Shown in pieces: positions 38,401-48,889 of a stretch of DNA of 64,000 bases (position 1 is the stretch's first letter; each line of letters begins with the position of its first letter). A program made the position numbers and the translations under genes. Under the pieces are notes generated by a model. It had not been told where the DNA came from. It saw only the letters and a list, made by a program, of their open reading frames with translations, and ran no database searches. Source of the DNA: Pontederia crassipes (taxonomy: Eukaryota > Streptophyta > Magnoliopsida > Commelinales > Pontederiaceae); the NCBI GenBank assembly GCA_030549335.1, contig CM060190.1, positions 72,058,118 to 72,122,117 of the forward strand, read 5' to 3'.

Positions 38401-39749
38401 TAGGTCATAGGGTATCCGTAAATGATTTTGATACTAAAACATGTTCGCAATTTTGATGTTCAGTAATATAAATACATATATCCAAGCAGATACAAAGTCT
38501 AAGGGAATGTCCTGTGAACAGTGAATACACATAAAGAACTAATTAACTATAGAGAGAGCAAGACAACTTCACTTACTTCATCAGAAGATGACTCCTCGCT
38601 GCTGCTGCTGCTCATAGGCTTCTTAGGAGGGATCTTTGATGTTATAGTATTCTTTTTTGGCTGAACTTTAACCTGCAAAATAATATTCAGCATCAAAGGA
38701 TGTTTGCATATACATGTTCCATTCCTGTTACCATAAATAATAAAACTTCATTGCTCCTAATAAACCAACTAAGCAATCACCTACAAATGAAAATACATGC
38801 TTAAAATACTAAATTATGTCATCATTCTATAGGGAAAATAAGAAAGGAATCTCCTACAAATTAAAGTTAATCAATCACCTAATGTACTCATCACCTTCCA
38901 AAAACCAACTAGTTACATTCAAAATAAAGGTATCAATATAATCTTAGCAAGCATGCACTAATTCCAAATAATATATGGAGCAAGAAACATTAGTTTTGTA
39001 ATTATCACATAATGCATGTTCTTTCCTAAGACATTGTTTGTCCCGTCCTACTTTTAATACAATACTTAAAAAATCTACATACAAATAGCAAAAAGAGAGA
39101 AAAAAGATCGAGCTATTGCAAGTCATAACATGTCTCAAGAACAACAACAACAACAACAAAGCCTTATCCCACTAGGTGGGGTCGGCTACATGGATCATAA
39201 CATGTCTCAAGAACAATGGCTGAATTATCACCTGTCGTCAAAAGGGTCAAAAAGAAGATTGTTGAAAGATATGTATCACATGAAAGTTAATATTACAGAT
39301 TATTAACAAATTGTCTAGCTTACCTCCTCATCTGATTCAGATGAAGATGAGTCCTCTGAACTACTCTCAGGCTTCTTAGGTGGAGGAGCCTTCTTGAGTT
39401 TCTTATCATGTTTCTCCTTTTGTTTAGGAGGAACCACTTCAGGTTCCCTCTTTTGCTTCTTAGCACTCACAGCTTTCTCTAATGCTTCCTCCGCATCTCT
39501 CTTGCCTGACCAATAAAAAAGGGCATTAGTTGAATTAAATAAGATAATAACAAAAATTGACATCATATGATCAATTACAATTACACAAACCTTTTTTACC
39601 AGATTTCACGGGTAGGACAGGTGCTGGAGCAGCAGCAACCTGTATAACCACAACGCATGTCAAACTTCTAACAATAAGAGACAAAAAAAAGCATCTAAAA
39701 GGACAAACAGAATCACCTGCACATCAGCCTTCTTGCTTGACTTGCCCAT
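32429..39749 (-). CDS. NUCL: Nucleolin-like protein (acidic domain, two RRMs, GAR tail)
   Basis: Nucleolar RNA-binding protein for rDNA chromatin and pre-rRNA processing. Coding exons: 39749-39717, 39639-39591, 39505-39324, 38672-38577, 38390-38250, 38130-38005, 37765-37667, 37519-37433, 37227-37123, 37045-36944, 36570-36502, 36029-35928, 35851-35741, 35592-35494, 35251-35186, 35107-35016, 34928-34811, 34537-34449, 33685-33601, 33522-33431, 32732-32429; 2247 nt, 748 aa. N terminus MGKSSKK and basic AKKQKR. Residues about 60-475 alternate lysine-rich and SSDSSESDSDDE blocks (CK2-type serines). RRM1 has RNP2 LFVGNL (506-511) and RNP1 KGFGHVEF (544-551). RRM2 has TVFVKGF (603-609) and KGIAYMDF (647-654). 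An RGG/GRGGGRGRG tail starts near 688. The acidic part seems longer than in most plant nucleolins. The exon 12 acceptor may shift 6 nt in frame (TCACAG). Confidence 0.95.
34004..34047 (-). mobile_element. Severely 5'-truncated SINE tail in nucleolin intron 18
   Basis: Only the (CAA)n end and about 30 bp of family sequence up to GGGGTTGGCTA remain. It is flanked by a perfect 16-bp direct repeat TTTTTCTCCATATCAA (33988-34003 and 34048-34063). Sense to the host gene. Confidence 0.85.
34291..34432. repeat. Imperfect tandem duplication of about 75 bp in nucleolin intron 18
   Basis: TGCATTCTTAATCAACAACAT...CAAGATGGT recurs as TGCATTTTTAATCAACAACAT...CAAGATGGT with a few differences. Confidence 0.75.
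34608..34681. repeat. Tandem duplication, 37-bp period, in nucleolin intron 17
   Basis: CAATTTCCATAAATTTAAAT with the following GATGAC(G/A)TGCAAGGAA occurs twice, head to tail, with one substitution. Confidence 0.88.
36944..37765 (-). repeat. Duplicated nucleolin acidic exons with flanking intron
   Basis: Exon 8 (37519-37433) and exon 9 (37227-37123) encode DA(K/N)KP-SKAA...K(K/R)KQESSDSSESDS blocks. The introns upstream of both share TACAGTT(G/T)... and AAATGGCTAA(A/G)CAA...AAAGAACA(T/C)(G/A)AGAACAT, so exon and intron were copied together. Exons 7 and 10 encode more diverged versions. All begin and end in phase 0. Confidence 0.85.
39145..39194 (-). mobile_element. 5'-truncated SINE tail in nucleolin intron 3
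   Basis: About 50 bp of the family 3' end: (CAA)n, then the conserved tail through GTCGGCTACATGGA. The direct repeat CATAACATGTCTCAAGAAC with flanking matches (about 19-22 bp) lies at 39123-39144 and 39195-39216 and is perfect. Sense to the host gene. Confidence 0.88.
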
Positions 39750-40420
39750 CTTACTTTTTGCCAGATAACCACCTCGATCCTGCATAGGAATGGAGAATAG
39801 CAGTCAAGGAAGGCCTTCGCTTTTATAAAACATTAAGATTGTGCCAACATGTGACATTTTTTATCACATAAGAGGCCAATTTACACAAAAACAACTATTC
39901 AGAGGCTAATCAAAATGGTGCTAAGTATCCCCAGCAAGCAAACTCGCAAATCCATAAAAAAAGCTCTAGTTTTAGAGATAGGGATCACATGTTTGTAGCA
40001 GAAGAATTAAATAACAATGAAACATCTACAAAAAATCACAAACGATGCCAACATCATACATATACGTTTAGTATATTGACATAAAATCAACAATCCAGGC
40101 GAAGTCGACGACCAGAGCCAACCACATACGATCAGAATACTACTACAAATCAAGAACAAGGGCACAAGAGCACATAGAAATTGCGACGAACAACAAAATA
40201 CAATGAAAAATATAGATTCGAGCCGCAACATAGAGAGGGATGAGATGGAAAAAACAACTACGGATCGACGAAAACGATGAAAACCAAATCAAACAAGTGA
40301 TTTTGGCGAATTTTCGGCGGCTTACTTCTGGATCCAACCGAAGAACGAGGATCTGGAGGAGAACAGGGGACGGCGGAAGGAGCCCTAAAACAGAGCAAAG
40401 TTAGGGTTTAAAGAGGGTTT
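39750..40420 (-). promoter_or_regulatory. Nucleolin leader intron and promoter with telo-box
   Basis: On the minus strand a leader exon ends at 40326 (CCAGAA then GTAAGC) and an acceptor TGCAG ends at 39780, giving a leader intron 39780-40325. Upstream, TTAGGGTTT at 40401-40409 (AAACCCTAA on the minus strand) is a telo-box. Telo-boxes are known in promoters of plant ribosomal-protein, nucleolin and other growth-linked genes. A CACGTG core lies at about 40524. Promoter role is inferred from motif and position. Confidence 0.6.
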
Positions 40421-42039
40421 GGAAAAGCGCAGAGCTCGGGGCCTTTTATTGAGGTGGGGAGATATTTTAGGGCTTTGTTGCATAGGAGGAGGCGCCCCAT
40501 CTGAACCGGAAGGGTTCGGTTCACGTGTCTAAACTGGATATTTGTGACTGGTTTGCATCTCAAATTGGACCGGCTTTGGTTGACTTGTTCCGTAGATGTT
40601 TAATTTCTCCTTAAATTTGGTGTTTATGGGATTTAAAAAGTTAATTTTAAGAATAATTTTAGTACATGTTTAAATAAAAAGTAAGAATTAAAAATATAAT
40701 TTATTATTTTATGATACATAAAATTATAATAAATTAAAATATTATGTATTTATTTAGTTAAAATAATAATTACTAGCATATAAAAAATATTATACAAATT
40801 TATTAATTTCAAGTTTATTAAAAAATAAGTTATGTAGTGGTATATTAATATTAGTTTTGATTAATTTTTTCATATGTCATTAAATCTATGAAAAATATTT
40901 ATATTAAATTAAAGATATTTTTTATAAGCAGAATGACAATATATTAATAAATAAAATAATTTATTATTATTTAATATAATATAAAAATAGTATAATTAAT
41001 TATATTGACATTAAATAGTAATCAATAATGAAAATATAATGAAGAATTGAAAGTAACAAAAAGTAAAAAAAAAAAATCGTCCGAAGCGAGAACTTGGAAA
41101 TGTCCTTATTCGAAGAGAGAACTTTTAGTTCACCGAAATGAAAAACTTCGGTCACGTCACATTGATTGTTTGGCAAAAGATATCATAATTTAAACAAATT
41201 CTAACCCAAGTTCTAAGAGTCAAACGCTGCTTAACAGTTTGGCGCATAAATACCTTCTAAGCATTTACTAACAAGAATGAAGTTAAAGTAGATAGCAACT
41301 TCTCATATACGTGTTGATCCAGATGACAACATATTAGTCGGACTCTTAAGTTGAAATTTTAACATATGGTGTATGCGTATAACTTTTAGCGACCCCGCCA
41401 AGAAAAAAGTCTAGAAATTGTGCAATCTTTCTAGAAATTGTGCATTATAATAGAAATTGTCTAATATGCTTAAAATTTTCATAATAAATTTTTTAAGTTA
41501 AAATTTTAGGACCATTTACTACATTAATTTTTAAAAATTTTATAAGCGAAATATACAATTTAAGGCTAAATTCGAAGCAAGAGTTTCAAAACTAATAAAT
41601 ATTTTGTAAAAAAGAAACGTACCTCTCGGTCCTCATGATTTTTTGGGATGGGACCTAATTTGAAGAGATCCATTTTGTTTTATTAAAAATCATCCTAACT
41701 TGTAGTTGAGATCTTATGTTTCTTTTTTACTTTTTTGGCTTAGTGAAATTATTCTTACACTCTTGAAGTGGATAAGCAAAATTAATTGGGTGTTTAACCT
41801 ATTAACCTTGAGTATAAGCTTTAGGGTGGTAAAAAAATCTGCTCGAAAAATCTAACCAACTCAAAAAAATTGAACTGAAATTGAATATGATTTAAACGGT
41901 CATAATGAAAAATCTAACCAACTCAAATGTATTACACGGTCATAATGAAAATGCTATGCACATGAATGATTCACTTACATATCAAGAGCACAAGTAGCAA
42001 GTATATCATACATTTTGCTCACTTTTGACAACAGCGATT
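40421..42039. other. Intergenic region upstream of nucleolin
   Basis: AT-rich spacer without recognised genes. It begins with the distal nucleolin promoter. Confidence 0.45.
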
Positions 42040-43072
42040 AGTCACTAGAAATCCAATCACCACCATAGTTGACATCTCTGCTATTTATGTGAGAATCTTA
42101 TTCATCATCAAGAGGTTCAAGTGAAATCCTGAAATGCTTGATCCCAAAACACTTGCTCCTCAAATAGGACAAGAATCTCAATTTTGAGTTACTTATTAAG
42201 AATAGCCTCAAGTCCAACATTAGACATCTCACTACCAATCAAAAGAAGAGATATCTTGTATGTTATTTGCTATTGCCAAACTCCTGGAGCATAATCAAGA
42301 TAATGTCATTCCCTGCTCAGATAGAAAACTTTGAGCTGTGGACATGCCTGACCAACTTGCTCAATGAAATCCAGACCATGTTTTGGAGAGAAATAAAGCA
42401 CAAGATATTTCAATTGGGGAGATCTCTTTGTGAGTTCAACCACATCTTTATCTAAGAGTTGGTGGCAGAATAATCGTCCGAGGCATTTCAGCTCACAATT
42501 TGTTCTAACAAAAGGGAAAATTAGCAGAATTGAAAATAAATATCAAAAGTTCCATTATGCATTCCTGATACATACCAAAAGTTTCTTGCTTCTGTCTCAA
42601 ACTAACCGAAAGATATATATATATATATATATTTATTTATGATATATCGTCTAAAGCTATGACAAAAAATTAGAAATGATGCACCAAGAAAACTAGTCGA
42701 AAACGGAGGGAAACGTCGAGTTTTAATTTGTTCTCGCACTTAAGTTTCAAAACTTGGAGTGCAATCAAATAAGCAAAATCATGTTGTCAAGAAAAGTGGT
42801 CGAGTGCGAATTGAGCAGCACAAACCTCTCTGCAATGTACTCGTCGTGGAACTCCTCCATCTGCCTGTCGCTCCAAGCGATCGCCTCCTTCGCAATGTCC
42901 AACAGGCGGTGGTCGTCGTCGTCGTCGTGGTCGGTCATGTCCATGACCTGCCAGGTGCCACAGGCAACAGGCCCATTGCACCGTTCATGACATGGTAGGC
43001 ACACATCTTGTGAAATATCACCGAGAGGGCGTCTCGCGAAAGCTCTGCGCAGTTCATCTCCATGGTCGGCAT
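42040..43072 (-). pseudogene. F-box/LRR23-like pseudogene, complete layout but broken
   Basis: Same two-exon layout as the copy at 62.4-64 kb. Exon 1 starts at 43072 with CAELSRDALSVIFHKMCAYHVMNGA (compare WAELPRDALGMIFRKMGAYHVLNGA), then loses about 20-25 bp in the F-box, which shifts the frame before VMDMTD. It resumes with AKEAIAWSDRQMEEF and keeps the donor after YIAER (exon end 42826). Exon 2 begins at 42504 with an intact acceptor and reads ELTKRSPQL...QVGQACPQLKVFYL until an in-frame TGA at 42308-42306. Further stops and shifts follow through the LRR end. A clear dead copy. Confidence 0.85.
42606..42632. repeat. (AT)n run in the F-box pseudogene intron
   Basis: About a dozen TA units in the intron between the two broken exons. 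Confidence 0.8.
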
Positions 43073-43216
43073 TGTCCAATCGATTCGAGCTTGAGATTTA
43101 TTAAAGGGAAGTGAAAAGGGGAACAGCAACGTGGAGTGCCTGCGCCGATGCGCTGCAACTTTCTAGAGCCCCAATTTCAAGACTCCTCAACTTGCCTCCA
43201 TTTCATCTCCAACCGA

Positions 43217-44366
43217 GACTACAAGAAAATTATCGTTTTTCGACGGATAATTTTTTGACAGATAAAAATCCATCGTAATTTACGATGAAAATATTTCTGA
43301 CGGTTACAATCGTCGTAAATGAAAATAATAAATTATGTAATTTATTATATTATTATTTTATTTTTTGACGATTAGGAACGTCGATATTTCCGACGGATAT
43401 CTATTCGCCGCAATTTCTGACGGTTACAACCGTCGGAAATAAAAATAATAAATTATATAATTTATTATATTTTTATTTTATTTTTCGATAATTAGAACAT
43501 CGATATTTTTTACGGATATCTATTCGTCGCAATTTTCGACGATTACAATCGGACGAAATGAAAATAATAAATTATATAATTTTTTATATTATTATTTTAT
43601 TTTTCAACGATTAGAAACGTCGATATTTTCTATGGATATCTATCCGCTGCAATTTTCGACGGTCATGACCGTCGATAAATGTATAATAATATAATATAAG
43701 AAATATTTTATTAATATAATTACCGACAGTTCGAACTGTCACAATTTTTGACGGTTCCAACCGTCGGTAATAATTAACGACAGTTAAAATCGTCGATAAA
43801 ATAAAAAATAAAAATATATAGTATTTTATAGTATAATTAAATAATTTGTGACGGGACCGTGAGTAACTTTAAAAATAATTAATATCATATTCGTATATAT
43901 CATGATAATATACATTATTAATATTTGCTAAGTTTTCAACGACCTAAAATTTTACTATCCCGCTTTTTTTCTATTTTCCCGCTTCCTCATTTTTTTTCAC
44001 ACACATATATATAATATAATAAATATATATTCCCCACTATTTCTTTTCCCCTCTCCTCTCTCTCTCTCCCCCCTCTCCTTCTCCCTGCCGGCGAGCTTCT
44101 CCCGATCGGACTATAGGCATTGATGGCCAGCGACGTCCCTCTTGCGCCGACGTCCCTCTCCCTTTCTCTCTCTCTCTCTATAGCTCGGATCGTCAGACTT
44201 CCGTTGAAACTTGCGATGTTTTATTTCCAACCGTCAAAAATTGATTTGCGACGACCATTCGAACGAATCGATTCTACGAAAAAATCGTCGAAAATGCGAT
44301 TTCCGACGGTTTTTGAAAAATTACAGACGGTTTCGACTGTCTGCAATGCCCATTTTTCTTGTAGTG
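43217..44366. mobile_element. Non-autonomous CACTA (En/Spm-like) element
   Basis: The right end, read inward, is CACTACAAGAAAAAT. The left end is GACTACAAGAAAATT, one base off the family terminus. The left subterminal region holds three to four tandem units of about 120 bp (43298-43680) with GACGGTTACAACCGTC-type palindromic words. Similar CGACGGTT/AACCGTC words recur to the right end. CACTA elements are known for such subterminal repeats, which bind their transposase. The flanking trinucleotides are CGA and TGA, so the 3-bp duplication is imperfect. No transposase coding was seen in 1150 bp. Confidence 0.75.
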
Positions 44367-46349
44367 TGAACAAATGACGGGGCAATTAACAAAAATTAAG
44401 ACAAAATTAATTTATTATATTATTTTTTTTCTTCTCAACAATCCTCATCATAACATTTAATTTTATTCAAACACATCCAACATTAATATGTGAATTTAAG
44501 TATTCATTACATTCTTATAATAAATATGGTAGCAAAATTACAATCTCAAAGTGGTCCAGTTTAACTCTCCTATCTACCACATATATATTAAAGGGAGAGA
44601 AACCTACTACTCCTACAAAATGCTTTATAGTCAGACATTGTATTATTAATATGATTTAATATTTTCCTTAATCCTATATGCATTTTGCTTCAAGCGTTGG
44701 TTGGCAATCTTGAGATTGATACTCACACAGCACAATTTGCATGGTGGTCTCGCTTGTCTTCGAATGATTGCAAAAAATCTTTGTATTTGACAAGTCACAC
44801 AAAAAGACTTCCATTAGGCTTAATAAAAAAAGAATTTGTCTATCCGATGAATACCTCTAAACACCACATGAATCATGGCAAGTGGGGCTGGATACGGGCT
44901 AAGCTTCCACTTAAATAAGTAAAGTTACAAAATAAAAGTATTTAAGTCTGGTCTATAACTTGTAATAAGTTATGAATATAAATTTAGTCTGACTTGTTTG
45001 ATTAATTTTTAATGCATGACATAGCTTATTAGCATGTTAAGCCAAACATATTTTTTGGTGATCTACTAATATAATAAATCTTATTTATTAAAGAAATAAT
45101 AGATATGAACTAAATAAAATAGACACTACTAATACATTTTTTTTCTAAACATATAATAAAAATAGTAATATTGAACTCAAAATTGAAGATTTAAATGATG
45201 AACGATTAAAAATTATATATATATATATAATATTAATAAATCTTGGCCTAATAAGTTATAAGGCTTGGTCAATTATTAAGAAGAAGTCTCTTTAAGAAAA
45301 TAGGTTTTATTTAATATTTTAGCCTTCCTTATTTTGATAATAGGTTGAGTTGAGATAGGCCAAAAATAAGTTGAGCCACGAGTTACTCACGAACCGTTCG
45401 ATTCATTTTCAGCCCTAATGGCAAGTAACAATCGTGACACGTGAGATCTCTCATGCAGCGAGCACTGTGATGAACACAATTACGTGAAGGTTAATGTACT
45501 TATTTACAATGAGATTTAAAGGATTTTCCTAACTTTTATGGATCAAAATCAATGAGACTTTAGTAATATTGATCATGATATTCAATAGCTCATATTAAAT
45601 AGATTTTCCTATATTTGTTTTATTGATCATGATATTCAATAGCCCATATTGGCTTAAAATAAAAATGTTAATAATATCACCAACTTATTGTTTACTATTT
45701 ATTGGTCTTGCTCTCTTTTTTACAAAATATGAATTTTCATTCATATGCAACCCTTAAGGCATCACGATACAAAATATTTTGTATGGAGTCTAACAATAAG
45801 CCCCCGAGCACCTACAAATAAATGGACATAATTAGTTATCTAATTATGTATCTTGCTCCTCTCATAAGCCTAGGGCCTAAAAAGGATTCGTTTGAGTTCA
45901 ATTTGACTAGCTAGATGGGGGAGGCTCTCACTATGCTCTCAATGAGCAATGAGGGAAGAGGTATGATGCCTGAGAAGAGTGGTATGAGTCATATTCATAA
46001 TAATTAACAAGTGCCTCCTCGCAGACTCCCGAGATGGTTGCTCTGGTGGAATGAAAGTATGTTGCGTTCCTCATGTTCCAATTGGCCCATAAGCATAAAA
46101 CAAATAGAGATTGAAATGGATCCAACTTCCAAAAGCTCAGAGTAAAAAATTGAAAGTTAACATTCAACTTTTTGTTGGAAATAGATGAAATGACAAAAAC
46201 TAAACTAGGGGCGAAAAGATATTGCAACATGGGTAAATTTTAGGACTGATTGCATAGTTAAGGATGAAATAACATGATTAACATTTACAAAAGTTGGCTT
46301 ATATTTTAGAGGAATAGTAAATAGACACGGATCACACCGCACATTAGGA
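44367..46349. other. Intergenic stretch without recognised genes
   Basis: AT-rich, with a short (AT)n run near 45210. The open frame at 44685-44918 shows no motif I recognise. Sequence from about 45.9 kb may be the decayed end of the LINE that follows. Confidence 0.4.
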
Positions 46350-47170
46350 CTTCTGCCATGTCCAACTTAATGTTTTCAAGGGTTGATAAGAGAAATCGTT
46401 ATGACCAAGCACAACCATATTTATCAGCAAGGGTAAGGGGTGGATAGAGGGATACTTGTTAAGAACAATTATGATCTTTTTGGCAAGGATGGAGTTCTTA
46501 ATATGTAGCAACTAATCCCCAAGCCCTTAGGGGCTTGAACAATGGACCAATGAGATGAAGCCCATGCCTCTCGCCTTGACCAAACCAAAGGAATCCCCCT
46601 AATAGTTGCTCCATGAATTCAATTATACTTTGTAATATAATAAGAAACAAGAGAGTATAATTGGATTGTATTTAACTCATATCTAATAAGAGTTATTTTT
46701 TTTGTCTTTATTTCGATTTTTCATTTTTCATCATGCCAACTTAGAGGACATCTTGTTTAGAATAGAGGCTTGGGAGAAACCAGGTATGTACCTATAGGAA
46801 ATAGGAGCTTCCAAGTAAGTGAAAGGAAATTTACCAACTTTGACTGTGAAAGTATTTTTATGGTCTGAATTCTTCTACTCCTAAGTTTGGGAGGGAGGTA
46901 AATTAGATTTATGTATTGGTTTGTAAGAATGTGATAGAGCATGAGAATAGCCTTAGCCCTATTGCAACTAGCAACATTGACAACAACAAAAATAAGTCAT
47001 TGGCATAGAGCATGCGGCTAATGGAGGAGGTACCAAAGGCACAAGCTGACTGATTTGGATGATTTGATTCAAGAGAGAGGACGTGACTTGGGAGATTAAG
47101 GTGAAAAGGTAGAGGGAAAAGGATCCCTGCCCTGCCTATGTGGTAGAGTCAGGATTAATTCTTATTAGGT
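46350..47170 (-). mobile_element. L1-type LINE reverse transcriptase remnant
   Basis: Read on the minus strand, scattered frames give motifs of a plant LINE polymerase: GDP-like entry and YAND (at about 47010-46999, in place of YADD), then RSRRIQTIK, LGNFPFTYLGAPISY-like text split over two frames, and farther on a HWSIVQAPKGLGI-like segment. Frameshifts and stops are frequent, so it is dead. The ends were not identified. Confidence 0.7.
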
Positions 47171-48889
47171 TCAACAGATAGAAATGCTTCGAACTATTTT
47201 ATACTAACATAAATTTTGTTTCAAAATTCTAAATTAATTTTCTTTAGCAAAAAATTCTCATAAAAATCATCTCTCTATATATAGACATTTATAAATAAAA
47301 GAATATTAAATGATAAAAATAGCAAACTACAAATCTAATAACAATTTTAAAATATATATCTCAATATTTCATATTTACATAATAAAAATATTAAATTTTA
47401 ATATAAAATGAAATGACTATTTTAACAAATTCATCGAATAACATTTTCATGTTAAATAACTTTTAACAATGACATAATTATCCTATGAAAAATATGTTAC
47501 AAACAATGGCATACAACTTCAATAAATCATATAATTATATATATAAAAGAATCATATATAAAATAATAAAACACTTGACTTATAAGATACAAAGTTTAAT
47601 TAATGACATATAAATTTTACAAGCAAATGAATTATTTTAATATTTTTTGTATTATAATTAAATTTAATAAAATATATTTAAATGTACATAAAACTTAATA
47701 AAAGATGGAAAGTGATATTAAGCACTAGGTATTTATGCTTAAAAAATTGCACTAGTAAGTGACATGATTATTAGAAGTGATGTTTTAATAAATATTAATG
47801 ATATATACCTCCATAATTCTTTCTAAATGACCAATATAAATTAAGCACAATAACATTTTTTAAAACAAGAATTTGTATTATAAAATTATGTGCTTGGTAC
47901 CACACTAAGGATGAGTTATGGTTAGATATGATAAATTAATGATAACAAATAATGTGTAATAATTTTGTAAAGATAATAAATTTAAAAAATAATAGAAGAA
48001 ATAAAAAATTATGGCAAATGCTGATTGTTTGCACTACTTTTTGAACTTGGGATGGGTGCTCAAGTCATCGGCATCGTGTGGGCAGACACATAGCTCTGAC
48101 TAATCTCTTGATGACTTCTAAAGGCGGGGAAGAAGGATCCATTGACAACTTATCAAAAACTTAGATGTAGGAAGTTATCCGATGAAGGTAGTGGAAAATT
48201 CATTAAAGTGAGGACATTAATAATGGCCAAGGGTGGAGACAAGTGGGTTCATGTGCCTGCATGTGTAGGCACTGGATAATTATAATTTGAGTAGTAGTGG
48301 TTATATGTATCACACTTTGCTTTGGTGGTTAGACACCTCATTTTTATTCTTGAGGCCGCAGGTTTGAATCCTCCTTTCATCATTTTTATAAAGGTAGTAT
48401 TTTTATTAAATTTTTTTATTTTAATACTTCTAATTTGCTATAACTTTTAGCAAACAAAGCTAATTGAGTTTTCTATTATTTAAATTGTAATTTACTCTTC
48501 ATCTTGGATAATTAAATTCAACTATTCTCCCATTTCAGATATATTAACTTCTAAATAAATTAATTGATGTTTTTATTATCTTATTTGGTTTATAAAATTT
48601 ATTTTATATTTTTTACTTGTTATTACTTATGAATCTTAGATTTTATTATCTTATTTGATTTATAAATAGCATAAATTTAATAATAAAATTTATAAATATT
48701 TTAATAATATATTTACATATGTATTTGTTTTATTGTTTTTTTTTAAAAAATAGTCAACAAAAATTATACAATTATTTATTTAATATCACATATATATATG
48801 TTGAAATTATATGATTTTGATATCTACTTTTATCAACATAATTTTTTTCACCCTCTAGTCATAGAATGAACAATTTCTCGGACAATGAG
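47171..48889. other. AT-rich intergenic stretch without recognised genes
   Basis: No coding signal or defined repeat. A local block at about 48.0-48.4 kb has more balanced composition but no recognisable product. Confidence 0.4.
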
